Positions 20,405-29,955 of a DNA stretch of 55,376 bases are shown one piece after another. The notes under the pieces are model-generated. The model did no database searches. It was not told where the DNA came from and saw only the letters and a list, made by a program, of their open reading frames with translations. The position numbers were made by a program, and so were the translations under genes. Origin of the DNA: Bacteroidales bacterium (lineage in GTDB: Bacteria > Bacteroidota > Bacteroidia > Bacteroidales > UBA10428); NCBI GenBank assembly GCA_016935435.1, contig JAFGQZ010000003.1, positions 1 to 55,376 of the forward strand, written 5' to 3'. The number at the start of each line of letters is the position of its first letter. Position 1 is the stretch's first letter.

Positions 20405-20554
20405 TTATTCTATTTCCAGGCTTTTATCGAAAGTTTGCGATAGATGTTGTTTATTTTCGAAATCGTAAAGGGATAGTTTTCTCAGGTTGTAATAATACCG
20501 CCAATATGACATAGGTGCGTTTATGTAATTGAGGTTTGCTATATCCTTTCGCAT
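20405..20554 (-). CDS. Possible 49-residue small gene or gene remnant
   Basis: The frame starts MRKDIANLNY and ends in DKSLEIE-stop. It is open further upstream for about 30 codons without a better ATG, running through one arm of the inverted repeat at 20576. The sequence is not low-complexity (MSYWRYYYNLRKLSLYDF), but I cannot assign it to a family. It may be the 3' remnant of a lost gene. Nothing confirms expression. Confidence 0.3.
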   Translation of the reverse strand: MRKDIANLNYINAPMSYWRYYYNLRKLSLYDFENKQHLSQTFDKSLEIE

Positions 20555-20575
20555 TAGGTTTAAATCATCGCTGGC

Positions 20576-20731
20576 GCACGTATAGCTTGCGTAACACTTG
20601 CCTACACAACCATATTTGTTTTTAATAAACTTTTCAATCCTGCATAGTTTCTTGCACTGCTATGCAAATAATTTCCTGCATTAGCCACAATTAATTCCAT
20701 TAACCGAACGCGTTACGCAAGCTAAACGTGC
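20576..20731. repeat. 20-base inverted repeat pair in the intergenic region
   Basis: GCACGTATAGCTTGCGTAAC (20576-20595) and GTTACGCAAGCTAAACGTGC (20712-20731) are reverse complements with one mismatch. They enclose ~116 bases with no gene. They could be the ends of a small non-autonomous element or a dispersed Bacteroidota repeat. Confidence 0.5.
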
Positions 20732-20974
20732 GATAATGCAGAGAACCCGCATTTTGTTTAACGTTTTCTAATAAAATAATAAGACAGGAAAAACGGCTTT
20801 AAGGGTGAAAAGAATTAAAACATTTATCGAAAATGTTTTCTTTAATAACCAAAATAAGCATGGATAACGAATAAAACCCGCTCGCTTCACAAAAAAGCGC
20901 GCGAGGGGGGGGGTGCTAACACTGGTGGGGGGAGTTTTTTAACTCCCCCTCATTAAAATATCATGTTTATTCGC
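20732..20974. other. Non-coding spacer with a G9 tract
   Basis: No frame is convincing. It includes nine G at 20905-20913 next to a CTCGC...GCGAG inverted repeat, and the hairpin listed separately at 20928. Confidence 0.5.
20928..20949 (-). terminator. Hairpin downstream of the GH76 gene
   Basis: GGGGGAGTT pairs with AACTCCCCC across a TTTT loop, 26 bases past the stop of the minus-strand gene. No long T tract follows on the minus strand, so efficiency is uncertain. Confidence 0.45.
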
Positions 20975-23950
20975 TTACTGAATTAATAATTTATGAACTA
21001 TAGTATTATTATCATCAGAAACAACAATATTATAATATCCTGTTTTCAGATTTTGTGTTGAGATGCTAATGCTTCCTTCATTGAAGTTTTCGATTTTTTG
21101 CTTGTTTATTAACTGACCGGATAATGTGAAAATGCTTATTGATAAAATGTTGCTCTTTGATATGTTATCAATTGTTACATGGTCGGCAGCCGGGTTCGGA
21201 TACAGAACCAGTTTGTCTGTTGATAATGTTCTTTCATTTACACCAGTTTCATTGATTATACTTATGCCGAAATTTTTAGAATAAGATAACCGTTGAGAAT
21301 CTGTTGTTTTTACAAGAATTTTGTAAGATTTCTGAGTTTCGTAATCGGCTGAAAAGTTGGCAAACAAACTATCCATTTTTATAATGAATAAATCATTCTG
21401 CAAGGCAGCATCGCCGGTAGAATTATCTAAAATATAAGAAAATGTATCATCAGCATCTTCATCGATGGTTGAAAAAGTGCCAATAAATGTCATTGCAGCC
21501 TGGTTTGCCGATAAAGTATTTTGAGACAATGTTATATCGGTCGGGCCATTTAGCGTAAATCTTTCACCAGGAGTTAACTGGCTGGCCGGTATAATTTGTT
21601 TGGCCTGCGAAGCACTGGACCATTGTAGTTTTATATTTGCGCCACCATCAAATTCGAAATATTCGATTTTAATGTTGTATTTTTTACCTGCTTCGAGAGT
21701 TATTTTACCCGAATATTCAATATCCCAGTCGTTTACCCACTTATCGATAATAAGTGAGTCGTTAATCCATAGCCTGCGGCCATTATCGCTGGTTATAAAG
21801 AATGTATATTCTTCGGAATATAAGGGTTCAATAAAACCTGTCCACCGGACAGAGTACTTATCGTTATTTACCATTCCGGCAGGCGAACCACTGCCCCAGT
21901 TAAATGAAATAATATTATCGATTCTGTTACAGGCCGGATAATTAAATTCCACACCGTTGAAATATTCGGCATAAAGTCCGTTGGACTTGGCCCCATATTC
22001 GTTTTCGGTGAACTTAAAGTAATTAATCTTACAAACCGGATCGGAGCCCTTATAAACAAAATACAGATTTTGTATTCCCTGCAGGTTTGGCACAGCACTT
22101 TTAACATCGGCAAACACCTCCCAGCTGCCTGTATTGGGAACATCAATTGTGCTAATTATTTCACCCGTGGGGCTGTTTAAACGTATTTCAATATAATTGT
22201 CATTAGTAATACCCGAAAGCCGCAGGTGAATGCTGTCGGGACCAAAAATGCCGAATTCGATATTGTGATAGGCACTGTAATCGCCCTCCTGTATGCCAGT
22301 AAGGTTTTGGGTACCTTCAACACAGTTTTCCTTAACAACACCCAGGAAATGATCATAATTTTCAGCCTCAATTTTCTGATAAGCATCTTTCAGTGTGTTT
22401 GAAACTACCGGGAAATTAACCATCAGAGAGGCAGCGCACGAAAGGTCGAAGTTTTCATATTCGCCCGACTCATCTGTACGGGTAGCCCAGGCCGTTCTTA
22501 TTAATCCGTTTGAATTACGGTTATTATAGGCCACTTTTGCATTAAGGTTCATCCATTCAATGTAATCGGGGCGATTAAGATCGGTAATAAACATTCGCAG
22601 GTAGCGCATAAAAATGCCCTTAAAACCTCTAAGCCCTTCCCAGTCTTCGGAGTTCATCACTCCGTTGTTAAACATATTATGCCTTGTAAAATGTGCGATA
22701 TTGGTGGCATCTTTCAGATACTTTTCAAAGTGTGTATAATTGTATAATAACACAGCAGCCCCCAAATATGTGCCCTGGTTATACGTCGATGACCATGTGT
22801 TTTTCTCGTTTTTTTTGTTCCAGGCGTCGTAAACTTTGCCTGCTTCGCCACCTGAAGAAACATAAAGATGGCTTCGTTGCCATTCGTAAATTTTAATAGC
22901 CTTATCGTAATATACTTTATTGCCGGTTGCCAACCCCAGGTAACAGGCAGCCACAGCTGCAGGTCCGTTTATACATGCGTTTTTAGTATCATTTGCCGGG
23001 TATTTCCACCATAAACCTCCATCAAGAAAGGTTTCATTCCATGCCCGGTTATAAACAGAATTGAAATGTAGAGTTGCTTTATCAAGGTAAATTTTATTGC
23101 CAAACAAAAAATAGGCACGAGAACACATTAAAACAGCCCACATAATATCGTCATTAAATTCATTCCATGTCCATGTTGCTCCTTTATCATGTATAAATCC
23201 GGCCCAGGCTTCTTCGAAAAGTGTTTTGTATTTATCGTTGCGTGTGGTTTCGTAAGCATCAAGAATTATTTCCATTTGCTCCACTACACCCCAATATGCC
23301 CAGTTTGGTTCCTCGCCATAAAAGTGGCCCCCATGTGCATCAGCATAATAGCTTTTATTAATCCATGCATCAAAAACTTCTTCGGTAATAGTACTTGTCG
23401 GAGGAATATCCTGTTGGTTTTTTTCCTGGAATGTCCACAATTGTTTATCGGAAAGCTGGTTTTTTGCCACTACAATATTTGTTCCATCGACTATTGTGCC
23501 TGTTGCTACACATAAAACATAATTTGTGTCAATGGCATTATGAATTGTGTATTCGCCGCTTCCCCGGTTTACGATTGTCCAGACAACGGTATTGTTTCCT
23601 GTATTGTCAGATTGGTTTACATTAACACTGTCGGCAAGAGTTTCGCTGGCTACATGCAGCAATTTTCCACTAGCAACATTTGTAAAAGTAAACTTACCAA
23701 CACCCACTGAATCGGCAATCCAACTCAGTGCATCGCTGCCGGTATTTGTCCATACACCAACATTCGCATCATTTGCCAGCGAAGCATCTTTTACGTCGAT
23801 AACTTTCGCCGCAGCTTTTGACTGAATGGTGTAAATCTTACCGGAGCCTAATTGCGTAAATGCCCGGGTTGACAATGATAATGCCAACAAAAACAAAAAG
23901 TACTTTAATGTTTTTAAAGATTTAATTTTTAGTGGTGAAAATCTTCTCAT
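20975..23950 (-). CDS. Secreted multidomain GH76 alpha-mannanase-like protein with T9SS sorting domain
   Basis: 991 residues with a signal peptide. Domains in order: a ricin-type beta-trefoil at ~33-175, with repeated Q..W and LCVA-type motifs; a GH76 (alpha/alpha)6 catalytic domain at ~180-520, with the catalytic pair D267-D268 in NEFNDDIMW; a CBM6-like module at ~525-655; a PA14 domain at ~658-795 (GLYAEYFNG, SDNGRRLWIND); a cadherin-like domain at ~800-905; and a sorting domain from ~908 (LVLYPNPAADH). GH76 members are endo-alpha-1,6-mannanases acting on fungal or mycobacterial mannan. Three sugar-binding modules around the catalytic domain suggest an insoluble or cell-wall substrate. No SusC/SusD pair or other glycosidase lies nearby, so this is not a typical utilisation locus. 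Confidence 0.88.
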   Translation of the reverse strand: MRRFSPLKIKSLKTLKYFLFLLALSLSTRAFTQLGSGKIYTIQSKAAAKVIDVKDASLANDANVGVWTNTGSDALSWIADSVGVGKFTFTNVASGKLLHVASETLADSVNVNQSDNTGNNTVVWTIVNRGSGEYTIHNAIDTNYVLCVATGTIVDGTNIVVAKNQLSDKQLWTFQEKNQQDIPPTSTITEEVFDAWINKSYYADAHGGHFYGEEPNWAYWGVVEQMEIILDAYETTRNDKYKTLFEEAWAGFIHDKGATWTWNEFNDDIMWAVLMCSRAYFLFGNKIYLDKATLHFNSVYNRAWNETFLDGGLWWKYPANDTKNACINGPAAVAACYLGLATGNKVYYDKAIKIYEWQRSHLYVSSGGEAGKVYDAWNKKNEKNTWSSTYNQGTYLGAAVLLYNYTHFEKYLKDATNIAHFTRHNMFNNGVMNSEDWEGLRGFKGIFMRYLRMFITDLNRPDYIEWMNLNAKVAYNNRNSNGLIRTAWATRTDESGEYENFDLSCAASLMVNFPVVSNTLKDAYQKIEAENYDHFLGVVKENCVEGTQNLTGIQEGDYSAYHNIEFGIFGPDSIHLRLSGITNDNYIEIRLNSPTGEIISTIDVPNTGSWEVFADVKSAVPNLQGIQNLYFVYKGSDPVCKINYFKFTENEYGAKSNGLYAEYFNGVEFNYPACNRIDNIISFNWGSGSPAGMVNNDKYSVRWTGFIEPLYSEEYTFFITSDNGRRLWINDSLIIDKWVNDWDIEYSGKITLEAGKKYNIKIEYFEFDGGANIKLQWSSASQAKQIIPASQLTPGERFTLNGPTDITLSQNTLSANQAAMTFIGTFSTIDEDADDTFSYILDNSTGDAALQNDLFIIKMDSLFANFSADYETQKSYKILVKTTDSQRLSYSKNFGISIINETGVNERTLSTDKLVLYPNPAADHVTIDNISKSNILSISIFTLSGQLINKQKIENFNEGSISISTQNLKTGYYNIVVSDDNNTIVHKLLIQ

Positions 23951-24283
23951 AATGCTTGAATGTTTAAAATGAAGTGTAATGGTACTTTTACAAAATAAAT
24001 CGCGTAATGTTACACTTATTTTTTTTAAAAAATGGTGATAGATTTTTTGTATTTGTTGCTTTTTGGGTCAAATTAGTATGAACTTGGGACATGTGGGCTA
24101 TATCTGAAACAGTATTGCTTAACAGCACAGGGTGCCTGTTATAGCCAAAAGAACTGGTTTTTCAGAAGTATTAATATTAGCTAATTAATTGGCCTCTTTT
24201 TCTCACCAGGTAAACGATTGAGAATTATGAGAATTTAAACACTCTTAGGCCAATTTTTTGTACCCTGATTATCAAAACCTCCT
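23951..24283. other. 333-base spacer between the GH76 and lepB genes
   Basis: AT-rich with no convincing frame. TTGGCCT near 24187 and AGGCCAA near 24246 could form a weak long-loop stem. Nothing else stands out. Confidence 0.4.
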
Positions 24284-25339
24284 TTATCTAATGCTTTTAA
24301 GTGTCCTCCCCCATCGTACCCCTTTTTTCAGCCATGAATCCTTCTCAATAGAAAAAAGGATGTATTTTGCCCTGCCAATAATATAATTTTCAGGAACAAA
24401 GCCTTGGAACCGTGAGTCGTAAGAACAATGGCGGTTATCGCCCATCATAAAGTAATAGTTCTTACAAAAGGTATAATGCTGAGTTTTTTTACCATTAATG
24501 TATATGCCATCGTTGCTTGCTTCAATCTGTTTATTTTCATAGTCTTCAATAATTTTCCGATAGAACGGCAGACTAAGAGAATCCAGAAACACACTGGCTC
24601 CTTTTTGCGGTACAACTAAAGGGCCATAATAAGAGCTGTTCCAACGCAATCTCTGTATATGAGGAAAAAACTCATGGAAGCTGTTGGTGCTTGTATCGGG
24701 TAACAATGAGAGTGTTTTTGTCCCTTTAAATGCTGATAACCTTTGGGCATCAGCTATTGGTAAGGCCAATACTGCTCCGTTTGTATCTATGCGTATAAGG
24801 TTGTCTCTTCTGATAATAATTTTTTGCAATGTAGTGTCGCTATAATCCTCGTCAAAAGTCTGCCACCGGTAATTTAACTTAACGGTTCCGGTAAATTTCT
24901 GTGCAATATTGTTGATAAATATGGTATCGCTCACTATTTTAAGTGTGTCTCCAGGGCCTGCTACACAACGTTTAATCAATAATTCCCGACTATTGTGAAC
25001 TTTGAAAACCATAATATCACCACGCAAAGGCTTTTTCCAGCCCGGGGCTCTTCTGTATTCCCAATGTATATCACCAAGCCACTTTCTTATCGGCTTAATA
25101 TACAATAACCCAGAAACAATTGGTATTTCATTAGGTGAAACCGGCAGCAATGCCCCATAACTTGATTTACTCACTATAATTTCGTCGCCATTGTATAGTG
25201 TGGCAGCCATGCTGGTTGATGGGACATAATAAAACTCTATAAGAAAAATGCGGATGATGATGACAATAATAACTATTGCCAACAACCAGCCCAGGTATTT
25301 CAATGAAATTAATAATACACGTAAAGGTTTAAAATTCAT
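24284..25339 (-). CDS. lepB: Signal peptidase I
   Basis: Membrane serine protease (S26) that removes signal peptides from Sec-exported proteins. One membrane helix lies at ~15-34. The catalytic Ser is S43 in VPSTSMAATL and the general base is K123 in LLIKRCVAGPGD. The C-terminal box MMGDNRHCSYDSR is present. An insertion of ~110 residues between the catalytic boxes makes it 351 residues long, as in Bacteroidota. It is unlinked to other export genes here. A functional T9SS requires Sec export first, so it probably processes the sorted proteins in this window. Confidence 0.93.
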   Translation of the reverse strand: MNFKPLRVLLISLKYLGWLLAIVIIVIIIRIFLIEFYYVPSTSMAATLYNGDEIIVSKSSYGALLPVSPNEIPIVSGLLYIKPIRKWLGDIHWEYRRAPGWKKPLRGDIMVFKVHNSRELLIKRCVAGPGDTLKIVSDTIFINNIAQKFTGTVKLNYRWQTFDEDYSDTTLQKIIIRRDNLIRIDTNGAVLALPIADAQRLSAFKGTKTLSLLPDTSTNSFHEFFPHIQRLRWNSSYYGPLVVPQKGASVFLDSLSLPFYRKIIEDYENKQIEASNDGIYINGKKTQHYTFCKNYYFMMGDNRHCSYDSRFQGFVPENYIIGRAKYILFSIEKDSWLKKGVRWGRTLKSIR

Positions 25340-25560
25340 TAATGAGTTTATTCAAAATAATTATTTAGCAAACTATTGCATAAATATAACTACTTGAATT
25401 GATGCCCCAAATATTCTTATTTAATATATGTTGATGAAGGAAATGTTAAAAATCAACAGAAAACCAAAAATATGGTTCGAATACCCTTATATACTGATGG
25501 TTATAAAAATGAGAACAAATAAGTGCCCGGGCGTTGTTTACTGAAAAAGTTCGCATAAAA

Positions 25561-25588
25561 CAAAAGGGCTGGCAGAATTTTGCCAGCC
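25561..25588 (-). terminator. Rho-independent terminator of dapA
   Basis: GGCTGGCA (25567-25574) pairs with TGCCAGCC (25581-25588) around a 6-base loop. On the minus strand it is followed by CTTTTGTTTTA. It lies about 26 bases after the dapA stop. Confidence 0.85.
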
Positions 25589-25613
25589 TTTCTGTTGTTT
25601 TGCTATGGTATTG

Positions 25614-26492
25614 TTAAATTTCGTTTAAAAGCGACTGAAGCTTAAGGTAGTGTTCTTCCGATACCGGTACCAGGGGCAGGCGTACGTATTTTTTGCACAG
25701 CCCCATAATTTCAAGCGAAGCCTTAATGCCTGCCGGGCTTCCTTCGGCAAACAAGGCATTTATATATTCAACAAGTTGGTACTGATAGGTTTTAGCTGTT
25801 ACAAAATCGCCTTTTAATGCATTGCGCACCAGGTTTCCAAATTCCTGAGGGTGAGAGTTTGCCACAACCGATATTACTCCCCTAACTCCAAGGCTTATCA
25901 TGGGAAGTGTTAAGGCATCGTCGCCCGACAATACTATAAAACCTTTAGGCATATATTTAATTAATTGCATTAACTGGCATAAATCGGAAGAGGCTTCTTT
26001 TAATGCAACAATATTCGAACAAGCATTAGCCAGTTTTATTACCGTTTCGCCGGCAATATTCGAGCTGGTGCGGCCGGGAACATTATAAAGGATTACCGGT
26101 ACTTTCGAGGCATTTGCTATAGCCCTGAAATGTTCGAACATGCCCCTTTGGTTAGGCTTGTTATAATAAGGCGCTACCGACAAGATACCTGAAATACCCT
26201 TTGTATCGATTGCCTTTAATGCGTTAACAACATCCATTGTATCGTAACCGCCGGCACCAATAACCAATGGTACACGGTTGGCAATTACCGATTTACAAAA
26301 ATCAATAACTTTATGTTTCTCATCGACAGATAGTGTAGCCGTTTCGCCGGTTGTTCCCAAGGCTACAATATAATCGACTTTGCCCGAGATACAATGGTTG
26401 ATAACCTTGCCAAACGAATCGAAATCAATGCTAAAATCTTCGTTTAATGGGGTAACAATGGCTACTCCTGTTCCTTCGAACATATTACTCAT
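25614..26492 (-). CDS. dapA: 4-hydroxy-tetrahydrodipicolinate synthase
   Basis: First committed step of lysine/diaminopimelate synthesis: condensation of pyruvate with aspartate semialdehyde. 292 residues, the usual family length. The Schiff-base lysine is K165 in VALKEAS, the catalytic Y136 is in ILYNVPGR, and the GTTGE motif (46-50) binds substrate. It lies 6 bases after the preceding unknown gene, implying one transcript, and ends in a clear terminator. Confidence 0.96.
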   Translation of the reverse strand: MSNMFEGTGVAIVTPLNEDFSIDFDSFGKVINHCISGKVDYIVALGTTGETATLSVDEKHKVIDFCKSVIANRVPLVIGAGGYDTMDVVNALKAIDTKGISGILSVAPYYNKPNQRGMFEHFRAIANASKVPVILYNVPGRTSSNIAGETVIKLANACSNIVALKEASSDLCQLMQLIKYMPKGFIVLSGDDALTLPMISLGVRGVISVVANSHPQEFGNLVRNALKGDFVTAKTYQYQLVEYINALFAEGSPAGIKASLEIMGLCKKYVRLPLVPVSEEHYLKLQSLLNEI

Positions 26493-26498
26493 AAAAAG

Positions 26499-27149
26499 TT
26501 AATTTTTAATCTGTGATAAATAGTGTACCAATTGGTTGATCAGAAAATTTAATTGCAGTTCTGAATGGGTTTTTGATTCGGCAATTTTATCATAGCTTGT
26601 GCGGTGTCCACGCAATTTTTGTTGTTCTTTGGTTAGTTCCTTTTGTAATTCAAGTATAGAAGCCTTTTCCTTTTCGATATTTATCATTAAATCGGCCTGC
26701 ATATTGTTTTCAAAAAACCTTGCTGCTTTAAATTTTGCATTAGAAAGGGCAAAAATATAATTTACCGGGTAGCTTTGCTCCAGACAAAGGTTTAACATTA
26801 TATCGAAATCTTTTTTTATGAATTCATTAACAGCTTCGCTTTGTGGCTTATAAAACCAGTTCAGGTGGTTGCGCGTAAAAAATTCAAATCCTTTGCGGTA
26901 CAAATAGTGATCGATCATTTGTTTACTGTCAACATAGCCGAGCACCATTATTTCCTTTGCTGATGAAGATAAATCTTTAACCAGATCTTTTATAATATCG
27001 AAACTAAGCGGCAGGGTTGCATCAAATAAAATTCCTATAGATTTGGCTTCTCGCAAGTTGCAGGAACGAACTTTACGGACTTTTGACCTGGTTTGTTTGT
27101 CCAAAACGTACCTGCCAACTTTTCGTTTTAAGTTCCCTGTTATATTCAT
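26499..27149 (-). CDS. Conserved Bacteroidota protein of unknown function, upstream of dapA
   Basis: 216 residues. The N-terminal ~150 look globular (SIGILFDATLPLSFDIIKDLVKDL and ...MVLGYVDSKQ-like core strands). The C-terminal ~55 form a charged coiled coil (KEKASILELQKELTKEQQK). I recall similar proteins beside dapA in this phylum (possibly the DUF6913 group) but cannot verify this. No signal peptide or membrane helix is visible. The 6-base spacing to dapA suggests co-expression. Confidence 0.65.
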   Translation of the reverse strand: MNITGNLKRKVGRYVLDKQTRSKVRKVRSCNLREAKSIGILFDATLPLSFDIIKDLVKDLSSSAKEIMVLGYVDSKQMIDHYLYRKGFEFFTRNHLNWFYKPQSEAVNEFIKKDFDIMLNLCLEQSYPVNYIFALSNAKFKAARFFENNMQADLMINIEKEKASILELQKELTKEQQKLRGHRTSYDKIAESKTHSELQLNFLINQLVHYLSQIKN

Positions 27150-27296
27150 TCTGCAATTTTAGCAATTTTCGCTTAAAGTACCTTAATATTGCTATAACCT
27201 TTTTTTTACACAGGGTTTTTATTACAAAGAAAAATACTGTATATGAAGCAAGCTGTAATGCTTCCTATTGCTGTATCTACAATGTCAACATATTGT

Positions 27297-29642
27297 TTAT
27301 CTGCATGTTGACCCTAATATTTCCAACATTCTGAATACATTTTTCATAACCCGCCCCGAAAAAGCATATCGGGCAAGTATGCCTGCAACTTCGTAGTATG
27401 TCACCCTTGTAACCAGCAACTCCTTTAACGAGTATATGTACCCGTTTTTCCATTGTTCATAATTAAAACCCTCTGCTTTGGCAAAGAGTTTAAAGTGAAA
27501 ATGCAGATAATATAGAAAATCATCGGCGCTAAAATTTTCGACTAATACAAAACTCAAGAACTCAACAATATCGCGATGGGGGAAATTAATAACCGCCAGT
27601 TCCCAATCGTATATACAAGGCTTTATGTGCTGTGTGCCAAGGCTTTTGCGAATAGCAATATTGCGCGAATTGAAATCGTTATGTATAATGGTTTTTGGCA
27701 GCCCGAGGCTTTCATGTTCCTTTTTCAGCCCATCGAGAAAACCATATAACTGTTCGATTTGTTTTCTTTCGTTGCTGTCGGCACATTCGTTTACCATTAT
27801 CGAAATAAACTTATAATACAGCGCGTGTGCCTCCCAGGGCTTAAATTCGGCAACCTCCGGCAATTTTAATTGTATTTCGCTTTGCTGAAAATATTTATGT
27901 ATGCCGGCAATCGATTGAATAACTGATTCTATTTGCCCCTTAGTCCATATTTCAGGTTTTTTTTGGGTATTGATATGGGTTAAACCCGATGGCTGCAGGT
28001 TTTCTTCGAGCAGCAGGTATATTTCGCGCGAAGGTTCTATGCATTTTCCTTTATATTGTGGAAAACAATAGAACCCGGAACCATGCAGCTGTTCCATAAT
28101 GTTTAGCTCTTTTATATGGCAATTCCGGTACTCAAGGCAATCTTTATATTTCGAAAGCAAATCGGCCAAACCTGTATCGATAGTTGCAGCTAAGGCATGT
28201 AAACCTTTTATGGTATCAATATCAAGGGCTTTCGATTTAACAACAATTTCTTCGGAAAAAACCCCACTATCAGTTTTATACCATACTTTTACCGGAATAA
28301 ACCCGATAAGCTTGTTACAGGTTTTCGAGCTTATTTCTGTTATAATGCCGTTTTCTGCCAGGCTTGATTTCTCAATTTCGATATTGTACAAAGTGGTTCC
28401 GGCAGGTTTAATCAAACATCTTTCAAGAAAACCGGGTGTAATTTCCGATTTTAACAACCAGTTTACAGGCTTGTTCCTGCCAAGTTTTTCATGGGCCTTG
28501 GCAAATGCACCGCTAACAATTGCCGAATAGGTCGATATTTCGAGCGACAAGGCAAAACCGGCAATCAGCGAAGCAAAACGCTCAATTTTTCCCTGCCCAT
28601 AGCAGCCCATTAGTTCCAGGGCCTGTTTTTGCTTTGCAATGTGCGTGCCGCCACCAACAGTACCAACTACCAGCGATGGAAGGTTGAGCGAAACCAGCAG
28701 CCCCTTTCCGGTCTTTTGCATTTCGAGCATGCCCACCGCCGATTCGTGCACCGAGCCTAAATCTTGACCGGTGGCCACAAATAATGCCGCAATAGCGTTG
28801 GCTATGTTTACATTGAAACCATGCATTCCATCGATACGGGCAATTTCTTTCGCATAGCCAAAATAGGCCATTATATCATCGGACGATGTGCGCAGCACCT
28901 GGTTAATGTGCTGTTCGCTTAACATGCAGGCAGCTGTAACATTTATTCCCCTGCCCTTGTGGAAATTATAGTCCGAAACTTTTTTGTCCGATGCGCCATT
29001 GCCTTCAATAATGTACCTCTCAACCGAAATGCCGGTTTGTTCCCTGAAAGTGTCAACAAGCCACAGTATAGCATGCCAGGTGCAGGTAGTAGTCATATTC
29101 TGCCCCGATGCATCGCCGGTAGTATAAATAAATTTAAGATGTGCGCTGTTTTTAATTATGTATGTTTCAATATTGGTAAGGCGTGCGTGGTTCGAGTGGC
29201 TCTCAGCGACATTCTTTATGAGTTCGAAATTTTCCGCTACCCAAACTTTAAACCTGGCACAGTGGGCATTATACTTAAAAATAAACATGGGGCACCTTGT
29301 CATTCGCTGGTGGTTAAAGCTTGCCGTGAACCCTCCGCTTAAACTAATTGCCCTCGCCCCGCGGTTCATACTGGCAACCATAGCCCCCTCAAGGGTTCCC
29401 GCAACCGCATAAACAAGTTCTTCGCCCTTATCGGAACGGTACAACAGAGGGCCTACAATGGCTATCGGAATTTCAACTGTACCAATAAACGATTCGATGT
29501 TTTTTTGTATTTCGCCAATATCGACAGAATAGCTTTCAAGCTTGTCGATATCGAACCCCTTGTCTTTCAGGTAACCGTGCCGGGCTTTCAGTGCTGAAGG
29601 GGTTAAAAGGCCCCTTCCCGGAATTATTGGGATTTGCTCCAT
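27297..29642 (-). CDS. Fusion of class I HMG-CoA reductase with an APH/choline-kinase-like domain
   Basis: About 781 residues from the ATG at 29642 (a TTG start at 29675 is less likely). Residues ~1-420 are a class I HMG-CoA reductase. Catalytic residues are E85 (TLEGAMVASMNRG), K220 (SDKK), D294 (ATGQD) and H384 (AKAHEKLGRN); the NADPH motifs TGDASGQNM and GTVGGGTH are present. Residues ~425-780 resemble aminoglycoside/choline kinases, with a VVKSK lysine, IIHNDFNSRN (D656, N661) and the metal-binding IYDWE (D679). The reductase would make mevalonate; the kinase might act on mevalonate or another alcohol, which is inference. No other mevalonate-pathway gene is in the window. Confidence 0.85.
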   Translation of the reverse strand: MEQIPIIPGRGLLTPSALKARHGYLKDKGFDIDKLESYSVDIGEIQKNIESFIGTVEIPIAIVGPLLYRSDKGEELVYAVAGTLEGAMVASMNRGARAISLSGGFTASFNHQRMTRCPMFIFKYNAHCARFKVWVAENFELIKNVAESHSNHARLTNIETYIIKNSAHLKFIYTTGDASGQNMTTTCTWHAILWLVDTFREQTGISVERYIIEGNGASDKKVSDYNFHKGRGINVTAACMLSEQHINQVLRTSSDDIMAYFGYAKEIARIDGMHGFNVNIANAIAALFVATGQDLGSVHESAVGMLEMQKTGKGLLVSLNLPSLVVGTVGGGTHIAKQKQALELMGCYGQGKIERFASLIAGFALSLEISTYSAIVSGAFAKAHEKLGRNKPVNWLLKSEITPGFLERCLIKPAGTTLYNIEIEKSSLAENGIITEISSKTCNKLIGFIPVKVWYKTDSGVFSEEIVVKSKALDIDTIKGLHALAATIDTGLADLLSKYKDCLEYRNCHIKELNIMEQLHGSGFYCFPQYKGKCIEPSREIYLLLEENLQPSGLTHINTQKKPEIWTKGQIESVIQSIAGIHKYFQQSEIQLKLPEVAEFKPWEAHALYYKFISIMVNECADSNERKQIEQLYGFLDGLKKEHESLGLPKTIIHNDFNSRNIAIRKSLGTQHIKPCIYDWELAVINFPHRDIVEFLSFVLVENFSADDFLYYLHFHFKLFAKAEGFNYEQWKNGYIYSLKELLVTRVTYYEVAGILARYAFSGRVMKNVFRMLEILGSTCR

Positions 29643-29955
29643 GGGAAAAAACTCTGTTTTGTGTAATTTGATCAATAATTTTTTCTGCTAACTCTGGTAC
29701 GTGCCATTGTAACCGTAATTTTTTACGAAAATAGCTATTACTAACAATTAAAAACATTAGGGTTGAAAAATGCCTGTAATAAAAATATATTATTTAATTA
29801 AGGGGGGAGCGAGAGTTCTTATATGATGGTTTAAGTTAAAAAGCAACTTTTCAAACAGATACAACAAAATTCTATTGTACCGACAATTCTATAACTATCT
29901 GCACAAGAACGAGGGTCAAAATACTTGAACCGGCTATAACTAAGTTTGCAAAACT
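29643..29955. other. Spacer upstream of the reductase fusion
   Basis: 313 bases, mostly AT-rich. No frame is convincing and no strong hairpin was seen. The promoter of the fusion gene should lie here, but I could not place a clear -7 box. Confidence 0.4.

Noticed and set aside
20905..20913. G9 homopolymer
   Set aside because: It could be a phase-variation tract, but it lies in a spacer with no start codon or promoter box close enough to be affected.
24187..24253. TTGGCCT/AGGCCAA stem after the GH76-lepB spacer
   Set aside because: Seven pairs with a loop of ~50 bases is too weak, and the T tract lies on the strand without a gene.
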